Source: a virus | Reading direction: 5' to 3' (one strand) | DNA: 20,235 nucleotides | Virus record (IMG/VR): IMGVR_UViG_3300021197_001597 | Coordinates: 1 to 20,235 of that record | In this document: one piece after another, positions 8,190-14,275 of the stretch | How the letters are laid out: each line of letters starts with the position of its first letter | Numbering within the stretch: position 1 is the first letter of the stretch | Notes under the pieces: generated by a model | The model's database searches: none | Seen by the model: the letters and a program-made list of their open reading frames with translations, nothing else | What the model was told of the DNA's origin: nothing | Position numbers and translations under genes: made by a program

Positions 8190-9263
8190 ATGAATAAACA
8201 AATTATTAATATTGAGAATGTTGATACAACGAAAGAGCCTTTATTTTTCGGGCAGGGATTAAACTTACAGCGGTATGATAAGCACCGTTATAAGAAAATT
8301 TACGACTTATTCCTACAACATTTAAGTTTCTTTTGGAGACCAGAAGAAGTTAGTCTAGAAAAGGAACGCGCTGATTTTGAAAAGCTAACTGATCATCAGA
8401 AATTTATTTTTACTAAAAATCTGGGTTATCAGATATTACTAGACTCAATTCAGTCGAGGGGTATTAGTCATTTATTGACGGATTGTAGTAACCCTGAACT
8501 AGAAGCGTTTGCAAAAACCTGGGAGTTCTTCGAGACTCTACATAGCTATTCATATACATATATTATTAAAAACGTATATCCTAATCCTTCAGATGTTTTT
8601 GATAATATTTTATCCGACCCTGAAATTATTAAACGCACAACATCAGTTACGAAGTACTATGATGATTTAATTAATGGAATGCCTAATGATAGTATTAAAG
8701 ATAGGAAGAAAAAATTATATCTTACTTTAGTTAGTATCAATATTCTTGAAGGCATTAGATTTTATGTATCATTTGCTTGCTCTTATTGTTTTGCTCAGAA
8801 TAAAACTATGGAAGGTAACGCAAAGATTATATCTCTTATTAATAGAGACGAAAACTTGCATTTAGCTTTCACTCAAAATATACTCAAGTATCTCAAGAAT
8901 GAAGACTCAGAGGGCTTTACAAAGATAGTAGAAGAATGTAAAGATATTGTCAGTAAGATGTTCAAGGATGCTGCAGAAGAAGAAATGGACTGGGCAAGAT
9001 ATCTATTTAAAGATGGATCTATGCTTGGCTTGAATGATGAGATTCTTATTCAGTACATGAAGCATTTATGTAACAAGCGATCCAAGGCTGTAGGTGTTGG
9101 TAATATTTTTGAAGAGACACCTAATCCTATTCTTTGGATTAAGAACTGGACAGAATCTAAGCATGTTCAAGTAGCTCCTCAAGAGACGCAAATAGAAACA
9201 TATAAAGTGGGTTCATTCAAACAAGATACATCTGATACAGATTTCTCTGATTTTAGTTTTTAA
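8190..9263 (+). CDS. nrdB: Class Ia ribonucleoside-diphosphate reductase, beta subunit
   Basis: This 357-residue protein is homologous to E. coli and T4 NrdB, which holds the diiron-tyrosyl radical cofactor and passes the radical to NrdA. All metal and radical residues are seen: Asp85 (LLDSIQSR), Glu115 and His118 (ETLHS), radical Tyr122, Glu187 (ILEGIRFYVSF), and Glu221 and His224 (RDENLHL). It is therefore a classical tyrosyl-radical enzyme. It is slightly shorter than E. coli NrdB (376) because the loop around residues 160-172 is reduced. The C-terminal tail ends in an acidic, Phe-containing segment (DTDFSDFSF), consistent with docking to NrdA. Its 3' end overlaps the convergent gene on the other strand by 11 bases. 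Confidence 0.98.
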   Translation: MNKQIINIENVDTTKEPLFFGQGLNLQRYDKHRYKKIYDLFLQHLSFFWRPEEVSLEKERADFEKLTDHQKFIFTKNLGYQILLDSIQSRGISHLLTDCSNPELEAFAKTWEFFETLHSYSYTYIIKNVYPNPSDVFDNILSDPEIIKRTTSVTKYYDDLINGMPNDSIKDRKKKLYLTLVSINILEGIRFYVSFACSYCFAQNKTMEGNAKIISLINRDENLHLAFTQNILKYLKNEDSEGFTKIVEECKDIVSKMFKDAAEEEMDWARYLFKDGSMLGLNDEILIQYMKHLCNKRSKAVGVGNIFEETPNPILWIKNWTESKHVQVAPQETQIETYKVGSFKQDTSDTDFSDFSF

Positions 9264-9606
9264 TTTTACTGAGATCTATTTCAGGTAATGGTTTTTCAAT
9301 CCTAAGTTTACTTAATGCCTCGTTTTGAATAACTAGTTTATTACCACTTACTATTTTATTGTCGACCACATTGTATACGAAGAAGACTGTTTTAAGTAAC
9401 CCTACTCTAATTATACGACTTGGTCGACCGTCTACAAATACAACATCATCTGTATTATAATCACCACCACAGAATACAGCTAATGAAGCTGCTAAACTCT
9501 TAATAGTTGATTGAAACATTATACCAACAAAGCCAATAATAAACATCCAGCCGTATTCACCTATCAGGTGCTCTGCAGTATTTTTTATTTCCAATGCTTC
9601 TCCCAT
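9253..9606 (-). CDS. Mini MscS-like mechanosensitive-channel-domain protein
   Basis: This 117-residue protein has a single hydrophobic helix (about 20-47) followed by a small beta domain (about 48-107). The order of motifs resembles the core of MscS: a pore-helix-like segment with FQSTIKSLAASLAVF, then GDYNTDDVVFVDGRPSRI in place of the MscS GEYVDLGGVAGTV stretch, and GNKLVIQNEAL where MscS has IVIPNGKII. The first two transmembrane helices and the C-terminal vestibule of MscS are missing. If folded as in MscS it would form a minimal membrane ring; whether it can gate is unknown. It is on the minus strand, convergent with nrdB, and divergent from the GIY-YIG gene across a 70-base gap. A late-promoter-like octamer with one mismatch lies 5 bases before its ATG. 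Homology is judged by eye only. Confidence 0.5.
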   Translation of the reverse strand: MGEALEIKNTAEHLIGEYGWMFIIGFVGIMFQSTIKSLAASLAVFCGGDYNTDDVVFVDGRPSRIIRVGLLKTVFFVYNVVDNKIVSGNKLVIQNEALSKLRIEKPLPEIDLSKIKN

Positions 9607-9611
9607 ACTAA

Positions 9612-9619
9612 TATTTAAT
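9612..9619 (-). promoter_or_regulatory. Late-promoter-like octamer for the MscS-like gene
   Basis: On the minus strand, ATTAAATA differs by one base from AATAAATA. It is followed by TTAGT and then the ATG at 9606, the same five-base spacing as other units here. The mismatch lowers confidence. Confidence 0.4.
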
Positions 9620-9663
9620 ATTATTGACTGATACTTTAATTTTTAAAAAAGTTGAGTAACATG

Positions 9664-9671
9664 AATAAATA
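9664..9671 (+). promoter_or_regulatory. T4-type late promoter octamer (AATAAATA)
   Basis: AATAAATA is followed by CTTAT and then the GTG start of the GIY-YIG gene at 9677. The five-base gap repeats the pattern seen at the other late promoters and supports the GTG as start. Confidence 0.65.
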
Positions 9672-9676
9672 CTTAT

Positions 9677-10036
9677 GTGTCATTAGTAGAAGGATATCTA
9701 TATCTTATAACCAATAGTGCTTGGCCTGGTTGGATAAAGGTAGGTACAACAAAAAATATTAAACACCGCGTTAGGTCGTATCAGACTGGTTCCCCCTTTA
9801 GAGATTATCAAGTAGTGTATTCTGTCAAACACCCTGACTATCTCTTAGCTGAAAAAAAGATACGTCAACAGATGGAATATTTTGCATCTGATATTCGTAA
9901 TGAATGGTTTAAAGTAGATTTACAAATCGCTAAAGACAGACTTATAGAGCAGCTAGATAACTACTTCTACGGAGAGTGTGATCAAAGTCAAAAATATAAT
10001 AACTATAAATACGAAAAACAAGTAGAGCTTGTTTAA
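9677..10036 (+). CDS. GIY-YIG / T5orf172-like nuclease-domain protein
   Basis: This 119-residue protein starts at GTG; the overlapping ATG at 9675 is in another frame and stops at once. The GIY-YIG fold is recognised from GYLYLITN (6-13, the GIY strand), WIKVGTT (19-25, the YIG strand), a conserved Arg in the RVRSYQTG segment (31-38), and the AEKKIRQQM helix with Glu59. NEWFKV (75-80) is typical of the T5orf172/MUG113 branch. Such proteins are free-standing phage nucleases, often of unknown target. Its place next to nrdAB recalls the homing endonucleases common near T4-family RNR genes, but no intron is present. It has its own late promoter, so it acts late or is packaged. The 3' end overlaps the minus-strand gene by 4 bases. 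Confidence 0.75.
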   Translation: MSLVEGYLYLITNSAWPGWIKVGTTKNIKHRVRSYQTGSPFRDYQVVYSVKHPDYLLAEKKIRQQMEYFASDIRNEWFKVDLQIAKDRLIEQLDNYFYGECDQSQKYNNYKYEKQVELV

Positions 10037-10173
10037 TTATATTTACAATGTTTCTTACCTGTTAGGTAAGGTCTTTTACATTTAGTACCTTTGACATGTA
10101 CTCTGCCACATCTTCCGCAACATGTTGCTTTAGTTTGTTTTTCAATAATTTTATATAATTCGTTAAATTTCAT
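10033..10173 (-). CDS. Tiny Cys-rich (zinc-finger-like) protein
   Basis: This short gene encodes 46 residues. It begins MKFNELYKIIEKQ and continues with a Cys/His-rich half: CCGRCG at 18-23, Cys32, and HC at 42-43, with many Lys and Arg between them. The spacing could bind one zinc ion through Cys18 or Cys19, Cys22, Cys32 and His42 or Cys43. The basic character suggests nucleic-acid binding. Its ATG comes one base after the stop of the minus-strand gene 10175-10495, so both are one unit. Its N-terminus (FNELYKIIE) resembles those of several other proteins in this window (see the findings). Its 3' end overlaps the GIY-YIG gene by 4 bases. Confidence 0.7.
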   Translation of the reverse strand: MKFNELYKIIEKQTKATCCGRCGRVHVKGTKCKRPYLTGKKHCKYN

Positions 10174-10174
10174 A

Positions 10175-10495
10175 TCAGCAATGGTAGTTTATAAATCTTT
10201 GAGCTGCTTTCGCAGTATTATTACCTTTATTCTTTTGTTTAGACTTTAAGGACTTAGCTTTAGAACAAGTTATCTTACCTTTTATTTGTTTTTTAAGTAT
10301 ACCTGGTCGGACTGGATCATGTACTCCTTCTTTCGCAGATATTTTTTTAGCTTGTTTCTTCATCTGCTTCCTGTATTTAGGGTCATTTTTCCACTTACTA
10401 GACGGGTTTCCCTTCTTTTTTCTTATATTATACCATAGTCCTTTATTTTCTTCAGATATAATATTGTTATATAATTTATCAAATTCGTTAGTCAC
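10175..10495 (-). CDS. Small basic protein with capsid-targeting-like N-terminus
   Basis: This encodes 106 residues from a GTG start, which is set by the late promoter ending five bases upstream; the ATG at 10497 is followed directly by TGA in its own frame. The first 17 residues (FDKLYNNIISEE) resemble a T4-type capsid-targeting sequence with a possible cleavage site after ISE. The rest is strongly basic (KKKGNPSSKW, KKQAKKISAKEG) with a distinct end (AAQRFINYHC) that looks conserved. A DNA-binding, head-packaged protein is a reasonable inference; the enzymatic role, if any, is unknown. It is the first gene of a two-gene minus-strand unit with the Cys-rich gene, and is divergent from the unit at 10541. 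Confidence 0.65.
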   Translation of the reverse strand: MTNEFDKLYNNIISEENKGLWYNIRKKKGNPSSKWKNDPKYRKQMKKQAKKISAKEGVHDPVRPGILKKQIKGKITCSKAKSLKSKQKNKGNNTAKAAQRFINYHC

Positions 10496-10500
10496 ATAAT

Positions 10501-10508
10501 TATTTATT
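10501..10508 (-). promoter_or_regulatory. T4-type late promoter octamer (AATAAATA), minus strand
   Basis: Minus-strand AATAAATA is followed by ATTAT and then the GTG at 10495. It stands back to back with the plus-strand late promoter at 10528 in a 45-base divergent gap. Confidence 0.7.
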
Positions 10509-10527
10509 AGTAAAATACTAAAAGTAT

Positions 10528-10535
10528 AATAAATA
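10528..10535 (+). promoter_or_regulatory. T4-type late promoter octamer (AATAAATA)
   Basis: AATAAATA is followed by ATTAT and then the ATG at 10541, identical in motif and spacing to the sites at 10501 and 14045 on the other strand. It drives the 10541-13658 unit. TATAAT (10525-10530) overlaps it and could also act as a sigma70 -10. Confidence 0.7.
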
Positions 10536-10540
10536 ATTAT

Positions 10541-11131
10541 ATGTCAGCATATGATACTAATGATTTACATGATATTGGATCTTTATTAGATAAAGTCAAT
10601 AAACAAAAAATAGCGACACCGCAGGATATATCCAATCAAGTACGTAGGTATATAAATGTACAAGAGGAGGAGAAGGATAATAATGTTGTAGAAGAAGGTT
10701 TGGATCATGTAGGTAAAGAAGACGGTGATATAGATAATGATGGGGACAAGGATAAAACAGACAAATATCTTCTTAAAAAGCGTAAAGCAATATCTAAAGC
10801 ATTAAAAGAAGCTGGGATTACTATATCTGAATATGCTGATTATTATAATGATAAGTTAGAATATATACCTCAGATAGCCTCTAAAGTACATGCAGTTGAT
10901 ATAGATGAAGAGAGTGGAGAAATAACATTAGAGTTTACCGCTAAAGACGAAAATACATATTACATAAAGTATAATACTAAAACAGAAGAGTATATTGATA
11001 TTAATATATCTGAACCAGGTGAGTCTAATTATAATAAAGAAATGACTCAAGATGAATTTTTTCAAACAGATATATCTGCAGCTGTAGATAATGAAATAGA
11101 TAGCTTAAGTAGGTTTGTATATGAAGACTGA
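10541..11131 (+). CDS. Acidic protein with EF-hand/dockerin-like calcium loop
   Basis: This 196-residue, strongly acidic protein has three parts. An N-terminal helical region (1-55) precedes a loop at 63-74 reading DIDNDGDKDKTD, which fits the calcium-binding pattern D-x-D-x-D-G with acidic residues at positions 1, 3, 5, 7, 9 and 12. A basic helix (YLLKKRKAISKALKE, 76-90) follows directly. The C-terminal half is an acidic alpha/beta region. EF-hand-like loops followed by a basic helix occur in structural proteins of marine T4-like phages as far as I recall, so a virion or prohead-core role is inferred. It is the first gene of a four-gene late unit, and its end overlaps the next gene by 11 bases. 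It lacks the capsid-targeting-like N-terminus of its neighbours. Confidence 0.55.
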   Translation: MSAYDTNDLHDIGSLLDKVNKQKIATPQDISNQVRRYINVQEEEKDNNVVEEGLDHVGKEDGDIDNDGDKDKTDKYLLKKRKAISKALKEAGITISEYADYYNDKLEYIPQIASKVHAVDIDEESGEITLEFTAKDENTYYIKYNTKTEEYIDINISEPGESNYNKEMTQDEFFQTDISAAVDNEIDSLSRFVYED

Positions 11132-11456
11132 TAAAATATTAAATGAATTATTAGAGGCTTGTGATGCATGTTCCCATGGGGAGGAACCACAAGATGGTAA
11201 TAAAGATAATCATGAGTCTCGTATGGCAAAGAGTGACTTATATAACATTGCTGAAAACGCGAAGATGCTACATGATATGCTAGAAGATGATTATCCTTTA
11301 GAAGATTGGGCAGAAGCTAAAATTACGAAAGCAGCTGATTATGTACGTTCAGTGTTTCAATATCTCAAGTATGAGATAGAGCGAGAAGGTGAACCTGACG
11401 AAAAAGAACATACTAAGATATATATCGCTACTGACCCACGTACATTAGGTTTATAG
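11121..11456 (+). CDS. Small acidic helical protein, possible virion component
   Basis: The ATG at 11121 gives 111 residues; a TTG two codons earlier is less likely. The protein starts MKTDKILNELLEA, a hydrophobic helix ending in LLE followed by Ala, which fits a T4 prohead-protease site. A second part (about 35-90) forms two predicted helices with ESRMAKSDLYNIAENAKMLH and LEDWAEAKITKAADYVRSV. This segment resembles a helical motif that I recall from virion proteins of marine T4-like phages, but I cannot name a family. It sits between the EF-hand-like protein and the nucleotidyltransferase, in the same late unit. Confidence 0.55.
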   Translation: MKTDKILNELLEACDACSHGEEPQDGNKDNHESRMAKSDLYNIAENAKMLHDMLEDDYPLEDWAEAKITKAADYVRSVFQYLKYEIEREGEPDEKEHTKIYIATDPRTLGL

Positions 11457-11457
11457 T

Positions 11458-12261
11458 ATGAATAAAATACGTAATTTTTTAAAATTCTTCGAGGGTAGAA
11501 CTTATTATAATAAAACTCTTCATCCTAATTTTTGGGATGGTGAGGCTTTTGATGAGTCAATTAGAATGGCAATTGTTAAGATTGTTAGTGATTTCTTAAA
11601 AGAGGATGAGCATATAGATGAAGATATCATCGAAGATATACAACTAACTGGTTCTATAGCTAATTATAACTACTCAGAGAAATCCGATCTTGACGTCCAT
11701 ATACTATTAGACTTTGCTGATATTAACAAGGATGAAGATCTAGTTAAAAGGGCTTTAGACGGTAAGCGCTTTATTTGGAACATAAAGCATGATATAAATC
11801 TCAACGGTCATGAAGTAGAGTTATATTTTCAAGATATTCATGAACCACATACTGCATCTGGTTTATTCAGCATACAAGATAATAAATGGATTAAAAAACC
11901 TGTTTATAATAAGCCTGAAATAGATCATAGAGATGTTGTACGTAAGTCTGAGGAATATAAAAAAGAAATAAGATCATTGAGTGAGATAATTGCTGAGTTG
12001 AGTGATGAGAAAGAACTTGCATTAGTTAACAAAAGAGCTAAGAATCTTAAGAAACGTATTATGAAGATGCGTAGAGATGGTTTATCTAGTAAGGGTGAGT
12101 TTTCTGTAGAGAATTTAGCTTTTAAGAATTTAAGAGATTCAGACTATATTGGTAAATTAAATGATATAATCATAAGATCATACGATCATATGTTTAATAA
12201 AGAAATATTAGGCGAGAAAGATTTAAGTACATGGCTGAAAGAAAGATGGTGCGATCGATGA
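11458..12261 (+). CDS. Pol-beta-type nucleotidyltransferase
   Basis: This encodes 267 residues, beginning one base after the previous stop codon. The Pol-beta superfamily signature is clear: LTGSIANYNYS (63-73) followed by SDLDVHILLDF (76-86), so Gly65-Ser66 and the metal-binding Asp77 and Asp79. HEVELYF (118-124) supplies the third carboxylate (Glu119 or Glu121). The family transfers a nucleotide to RNA, DNA, protein or small molecules; the substrate here cannot be told. A basic helical region (190-215, rich in Lys and Arg) could bind nucleic acid. The N-terminus MNKIRNFLKFFEG resembles a capsid-targeting sequence with cleavage after FFE. The end overlaps the next gene by ATGA. Together with the ligase-like protein at 14276 it suggests a nucleic-acid repair or modification function. 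Confidence 0.8.
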   Translation: MNKIRNFLKFFEGRTYYNKTLHPNFWDGEAFDESIRMAIVKIVSDFLKEDEHIDEDIIEDIQLTGSIANYNYSEKSDLDVHILLDFADINKDEDLVKRALDGKRFIWNIKHDINLNGHEVELYFQDIHEPHTASGLFSIQDNKWIKKPVYNKPEIDHRDVVRKSEEYKKEIRSLSEIIAELSDEKELALVNKRAKNLKKRIMKMRRDGLSSKGEFSVENLAFKNLRDSDYIGKLNDIIIRSYDHMFNKEILGEKDLSTWLKERWCDR

Positions 12262-13658
12262 AAACATTTAGACGATTTTTTTATAATTGTTTATTAGAAT
12301 CGAGTTTAGATAATATGGCTACAGCAGGAGCTATAGACTCTCAGTTTGGTGATTCTTTACTAAAATATTACACAGATAATAAACCTAATATTTCTAACGT
12401 TGTTTTTTCAGCAAAAGATGGTTCAAAATATACTATAAAGGATTTTGTACAAATGGTTAATAGTAATAATTCAGATAGACCGTATACAATAACTATTTCT
12501 CCTACCGGTATATGTAAACTTAGAACACCTTATAACTTAAGAATAGCCGAGTGGAAAGCTGAGAGTCAATTCAATATGGGCAGAGGAAATAAACTTCCCG
12601 TCAATACTATGAAAATCCTTGCTATATATGAGTTGTTAGAAAAAACTAACGGTAAAATTATAAAGAAAGATACAACAGCCGCGGGTATAGAATATGAAGA
12701 AAGTCAAGTATTAGCATTAAATGATGCAATAAAAAGTTTAAATCCTCAAATAGGTTTTTTAAATCTTATTGACCAAAACGGGAAACAAACAGGAATAAAG
12801 TTTGATAAAGCTGTTATGATTGACGGTAATCCGAAAGCTGATTTTGCTTTATCTAAAGATGGTAAGGAAGTTTATTGGATAAGTTATAAAGAGGGGGATT
12901 ATTTTAAACAAGATAAAGAAACTGGAGAAATGGTTATTTCTCAAAAGGTACCTTTTCAGCAATACGGGGAGTTTAAAAAACTATATAAAAAGGAAACAAA
13001 AATAGATGATAATTCTATAATTCCATTAGCTGTGAATAAATTTTGTAGCGGTATAGCAAATATATTAGCTAATAATTATAATATACCCTCTTTTGAAGGT
13101 AGCACTAAGGAGTTAGTACAATTTTTATCTAAAAAAAGAAATGGCAATAAGCTCGAGAAACTAGGTGTCAATATCGATAAATGGAAAAGAGGTTCAATAA
13201 GAGAGTCTAATATTACTAAATTTCACTTTGTACCGTCAGCTTTTTATTGTTTTCATGATTTTTATGAAGCTAATCCATCCAGCCCGCTTTCTCTTTTTGC
13301 ATTGAAGGGTATTTATGGTAATGACTATGAACCAGGCGCGGAATTTGGAATTAATAATGTAAATATTTTGCTCCAAACAACGGTAGATCAGATAAGTCTC
13401 AAAGAAATATTAAACTACGGTGACCATTTAGGTTATATGATAGACCCTGGCCAGCGAGGCCATATACTTAAAAATCCTGATTTACCGCAATCATCATTAT
13501 ATGTACCTGTATTATTCGGTAGATATACAGCTGACCAATATTTTGCTTTTATTAATACTGAAACAGGCAAAAAAGAAGCTATATTGAATACAAGACTATT
13601 TGTTTTCCCTAAAGGTAGAGTACCCAAGAATTCAGTATCTATAGATATTGAATTATAA
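12258..13658 (+). CDS. Possible PD-(D/E)XK-type nuclease, capsid-targeting-like N-terminus
   Basis: I take the ATG at 12258, which overlaps the upstream stop as ATGA, giving 466 residues. An ATG at 12231 would add nine residues but hides the typical MKTFRRFFYNCLLES start. That start resembles T4 internal-protein targeting peptides (MKTYQEF...), with a likely cleavage after LLE. In the centre, NPKADFALSKDG (191-202), YWISYKEG (206-213) and FQQYGEF (233-239) match the spacing of the Asp, S-x-K and Gln motifs of PD-(D/E)XK nucleases (Asp195, Ser209-Tyr-Lys211, Gln234/235). The usual Glu of ExK is Ser, so activity is not assured. The N- and C-terminal regions are not recognised. It is the last gene of the late unit; its stop abuts the convergent gene's stop with no gap. 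Confidence 0.45.
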   Translation: MKTFRRFFYNCLLESSLDNMATAGAIDSQFGDSLLKYYTDNKPNISNVVFSAKDGSKYTIKDFVQMVNSNNSDRPYTITISPTGICKLRTPYNLRIAEWKAESQFNMGRGNKLPVNTMKILAIYELLEKTNGKIIKKDTTAAGIEYEESQVLALNDAIKSLNPQIGFLNLIDQNGKQTGIKFDKAVMIDGNPKADFALSKDGKEVYWISYKEGDYFKQDKETGEMVISQKVPFQQYGEFKKLYKKETKIDDNSIIPLAVNKFCSGIANILANNYNIPSFEGSTKELVQFLSKKRNGNKLEKLGVNIDKWKRGSIRESNITKFHFVPSAFYCFHDFYEANPSSPLSLFALKGIYGNDYEPGAEFGINNVNILLQTTVDQISLKEILNYGDHLGYMIDPGQRGHILKNPDLPQSSLYVPVLFGRYTADQYFAFINTETGKKEAILNTRLFVFPKGRVPKNSVSIDIEL

Positions 13659-14039
13659 TTACCACATACGACAGGACCAATAACGAGCTTTAGTCTTAGG
13701 TCCTGGATTATCACAATTGTGTCTAGCTCTGAATGACTTACGTCGTTTGGGGTTAGACTTTTTTATACGCATCGTTTTTTCGCCTCTACGTTTCGCGCTT
13801 GTTCCACCGTGCCCGAAGTTTACTTTTCTTACATTTCCAGTCTTAGGGTCTTTTACATAAACTTTAAACTTTTTGACATCACCTCTCATAGGTTTATTCA
13901 ACTTAACCTTACGTCCTCTATACTCTGCTTCCTCGAAAACATCTTCATCTATAATTTCAAACTTAAGAGTACCGAGATATTCTTCTTTTTGATAAACAGG
14001 TACTGTAATATTTTCGTAGAAATCTTTAAAGCTTAGCAT
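13659..14039 (-). CDS. Small basic virus-type protein with Cys/Trp-rich C-terminus
   Basis: This encodes 126 residues. The N-terminus (MLSFKDFYENI) resembles the targeting-like starts of its neighbours. A middle part (KKFKVYVKDPKTGNVRKVNFG, about 56-76) is beta-rich and basic. It is followed by a distinctive end: PKRRKSFRARHNCDN, then ARYWSCRMW, with Cys109, Cys123 and aromatic residues. As far as I recall, related C-termini occur in proteins of marine T4-like phages and some large DNA viruses, with no established function. Metal or nucleic-acid binding is plausible. The gene has its own perfect late promoter and is transcribed against the flow, ending back to back with the nuclease-like gene. 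Confidence 0.7.
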   Translation of the reverse strand: MLSFKDFYENITVPVYQKEEYLGTLKFEIIDEDVFEEAEYRGRKVKLNKPMRGDVKKFKVYVKDPKTGNVRKVNFGHGGTSAKRRGEKTMRIKKSNPKRRKSFRARHNCDNPGPKTKARYWSCRMW

Positions 14040-14044
14040 ATAAT

Positions 14045-14052
14045 TATTTATT
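14045..14052 (-). promoter_or_regulatory. T4-type late promoter octamer (AATAAATA), minus strand
   Basis: Minus-strand AATAAATA is followed by ATTAT and then the ATG at 14039, identical to the sites at 10501 and 10528. The same 13 bases separate the divergent ATGs at 14039 and 14053. Confidence 0.7.
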
Positions 14053-14262
14053 ATGGAGGATTCATTTTATGACATTTTTGTTTTTGGCTTTAGAGTACAA
14101 ATTATGCCTAATGTGTTTATAATCTATGATGACAATAAATGTATAGAAGATCAAACAATACCTGATAAGATTATAAAATATTGCATAAATGAGGGACTAT
14201 GTGATGAGAGTGTATCTCATAATACATATGATTTTAAAGTCGAGATAATGCGTAAAAAGTAA
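14053..14262 (+). CDS. Small protein of unknown function
   Basis: This encodes 69 residues starting MEDSFYDIFVFGF. It is partly hydrophobic at the N-terminus, then has a short region with single Cys residues at about 31, 45 and 51, ending in basic residues. It has no ribosome-binding site. A plus-strand TATAAT at 14039-14044 lies about 9 bases ahead of the ATG, so it may also be expressed with almost no leader. I do not recognise a family; small size and isolation make it less certain than its neighbours. Confidence 0.5.
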   Translation: MEDSFYDIFVFGFRVQIMPNVFIIYDDNKCIEDQTIPDKIIKYCINEGLCDESVSHNTYDFKVEIMRKK

Positions 14263-14268
14263 TAAATA
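14261..14268 (+). promoter_or_regulatory. T4-type late promoter octamer (AATAAATA)
   Basis: AATAAATA overlaps the stop codon of the previous small gene and ends 7 bases before the ATG at 14276. With T4 spacing the leader would be only about two bases. Confidence 0.65.
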
Positions 14269-14275
14269 ATAATAT

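Noticed and set aside
5905-9263. Intron or intein in nrdA or nrdB
   Set aside because: Both reading frames are continuous and have the expected lengths with all catalytic residues in place.
13809-14036. Plus-strand open frame opposite the basic virus-type gene
   Set aside because: The minus-strand gene has a perfect late promoter and recognisable conserved blocks; the plus frame is Phe/Ile-rich noise.
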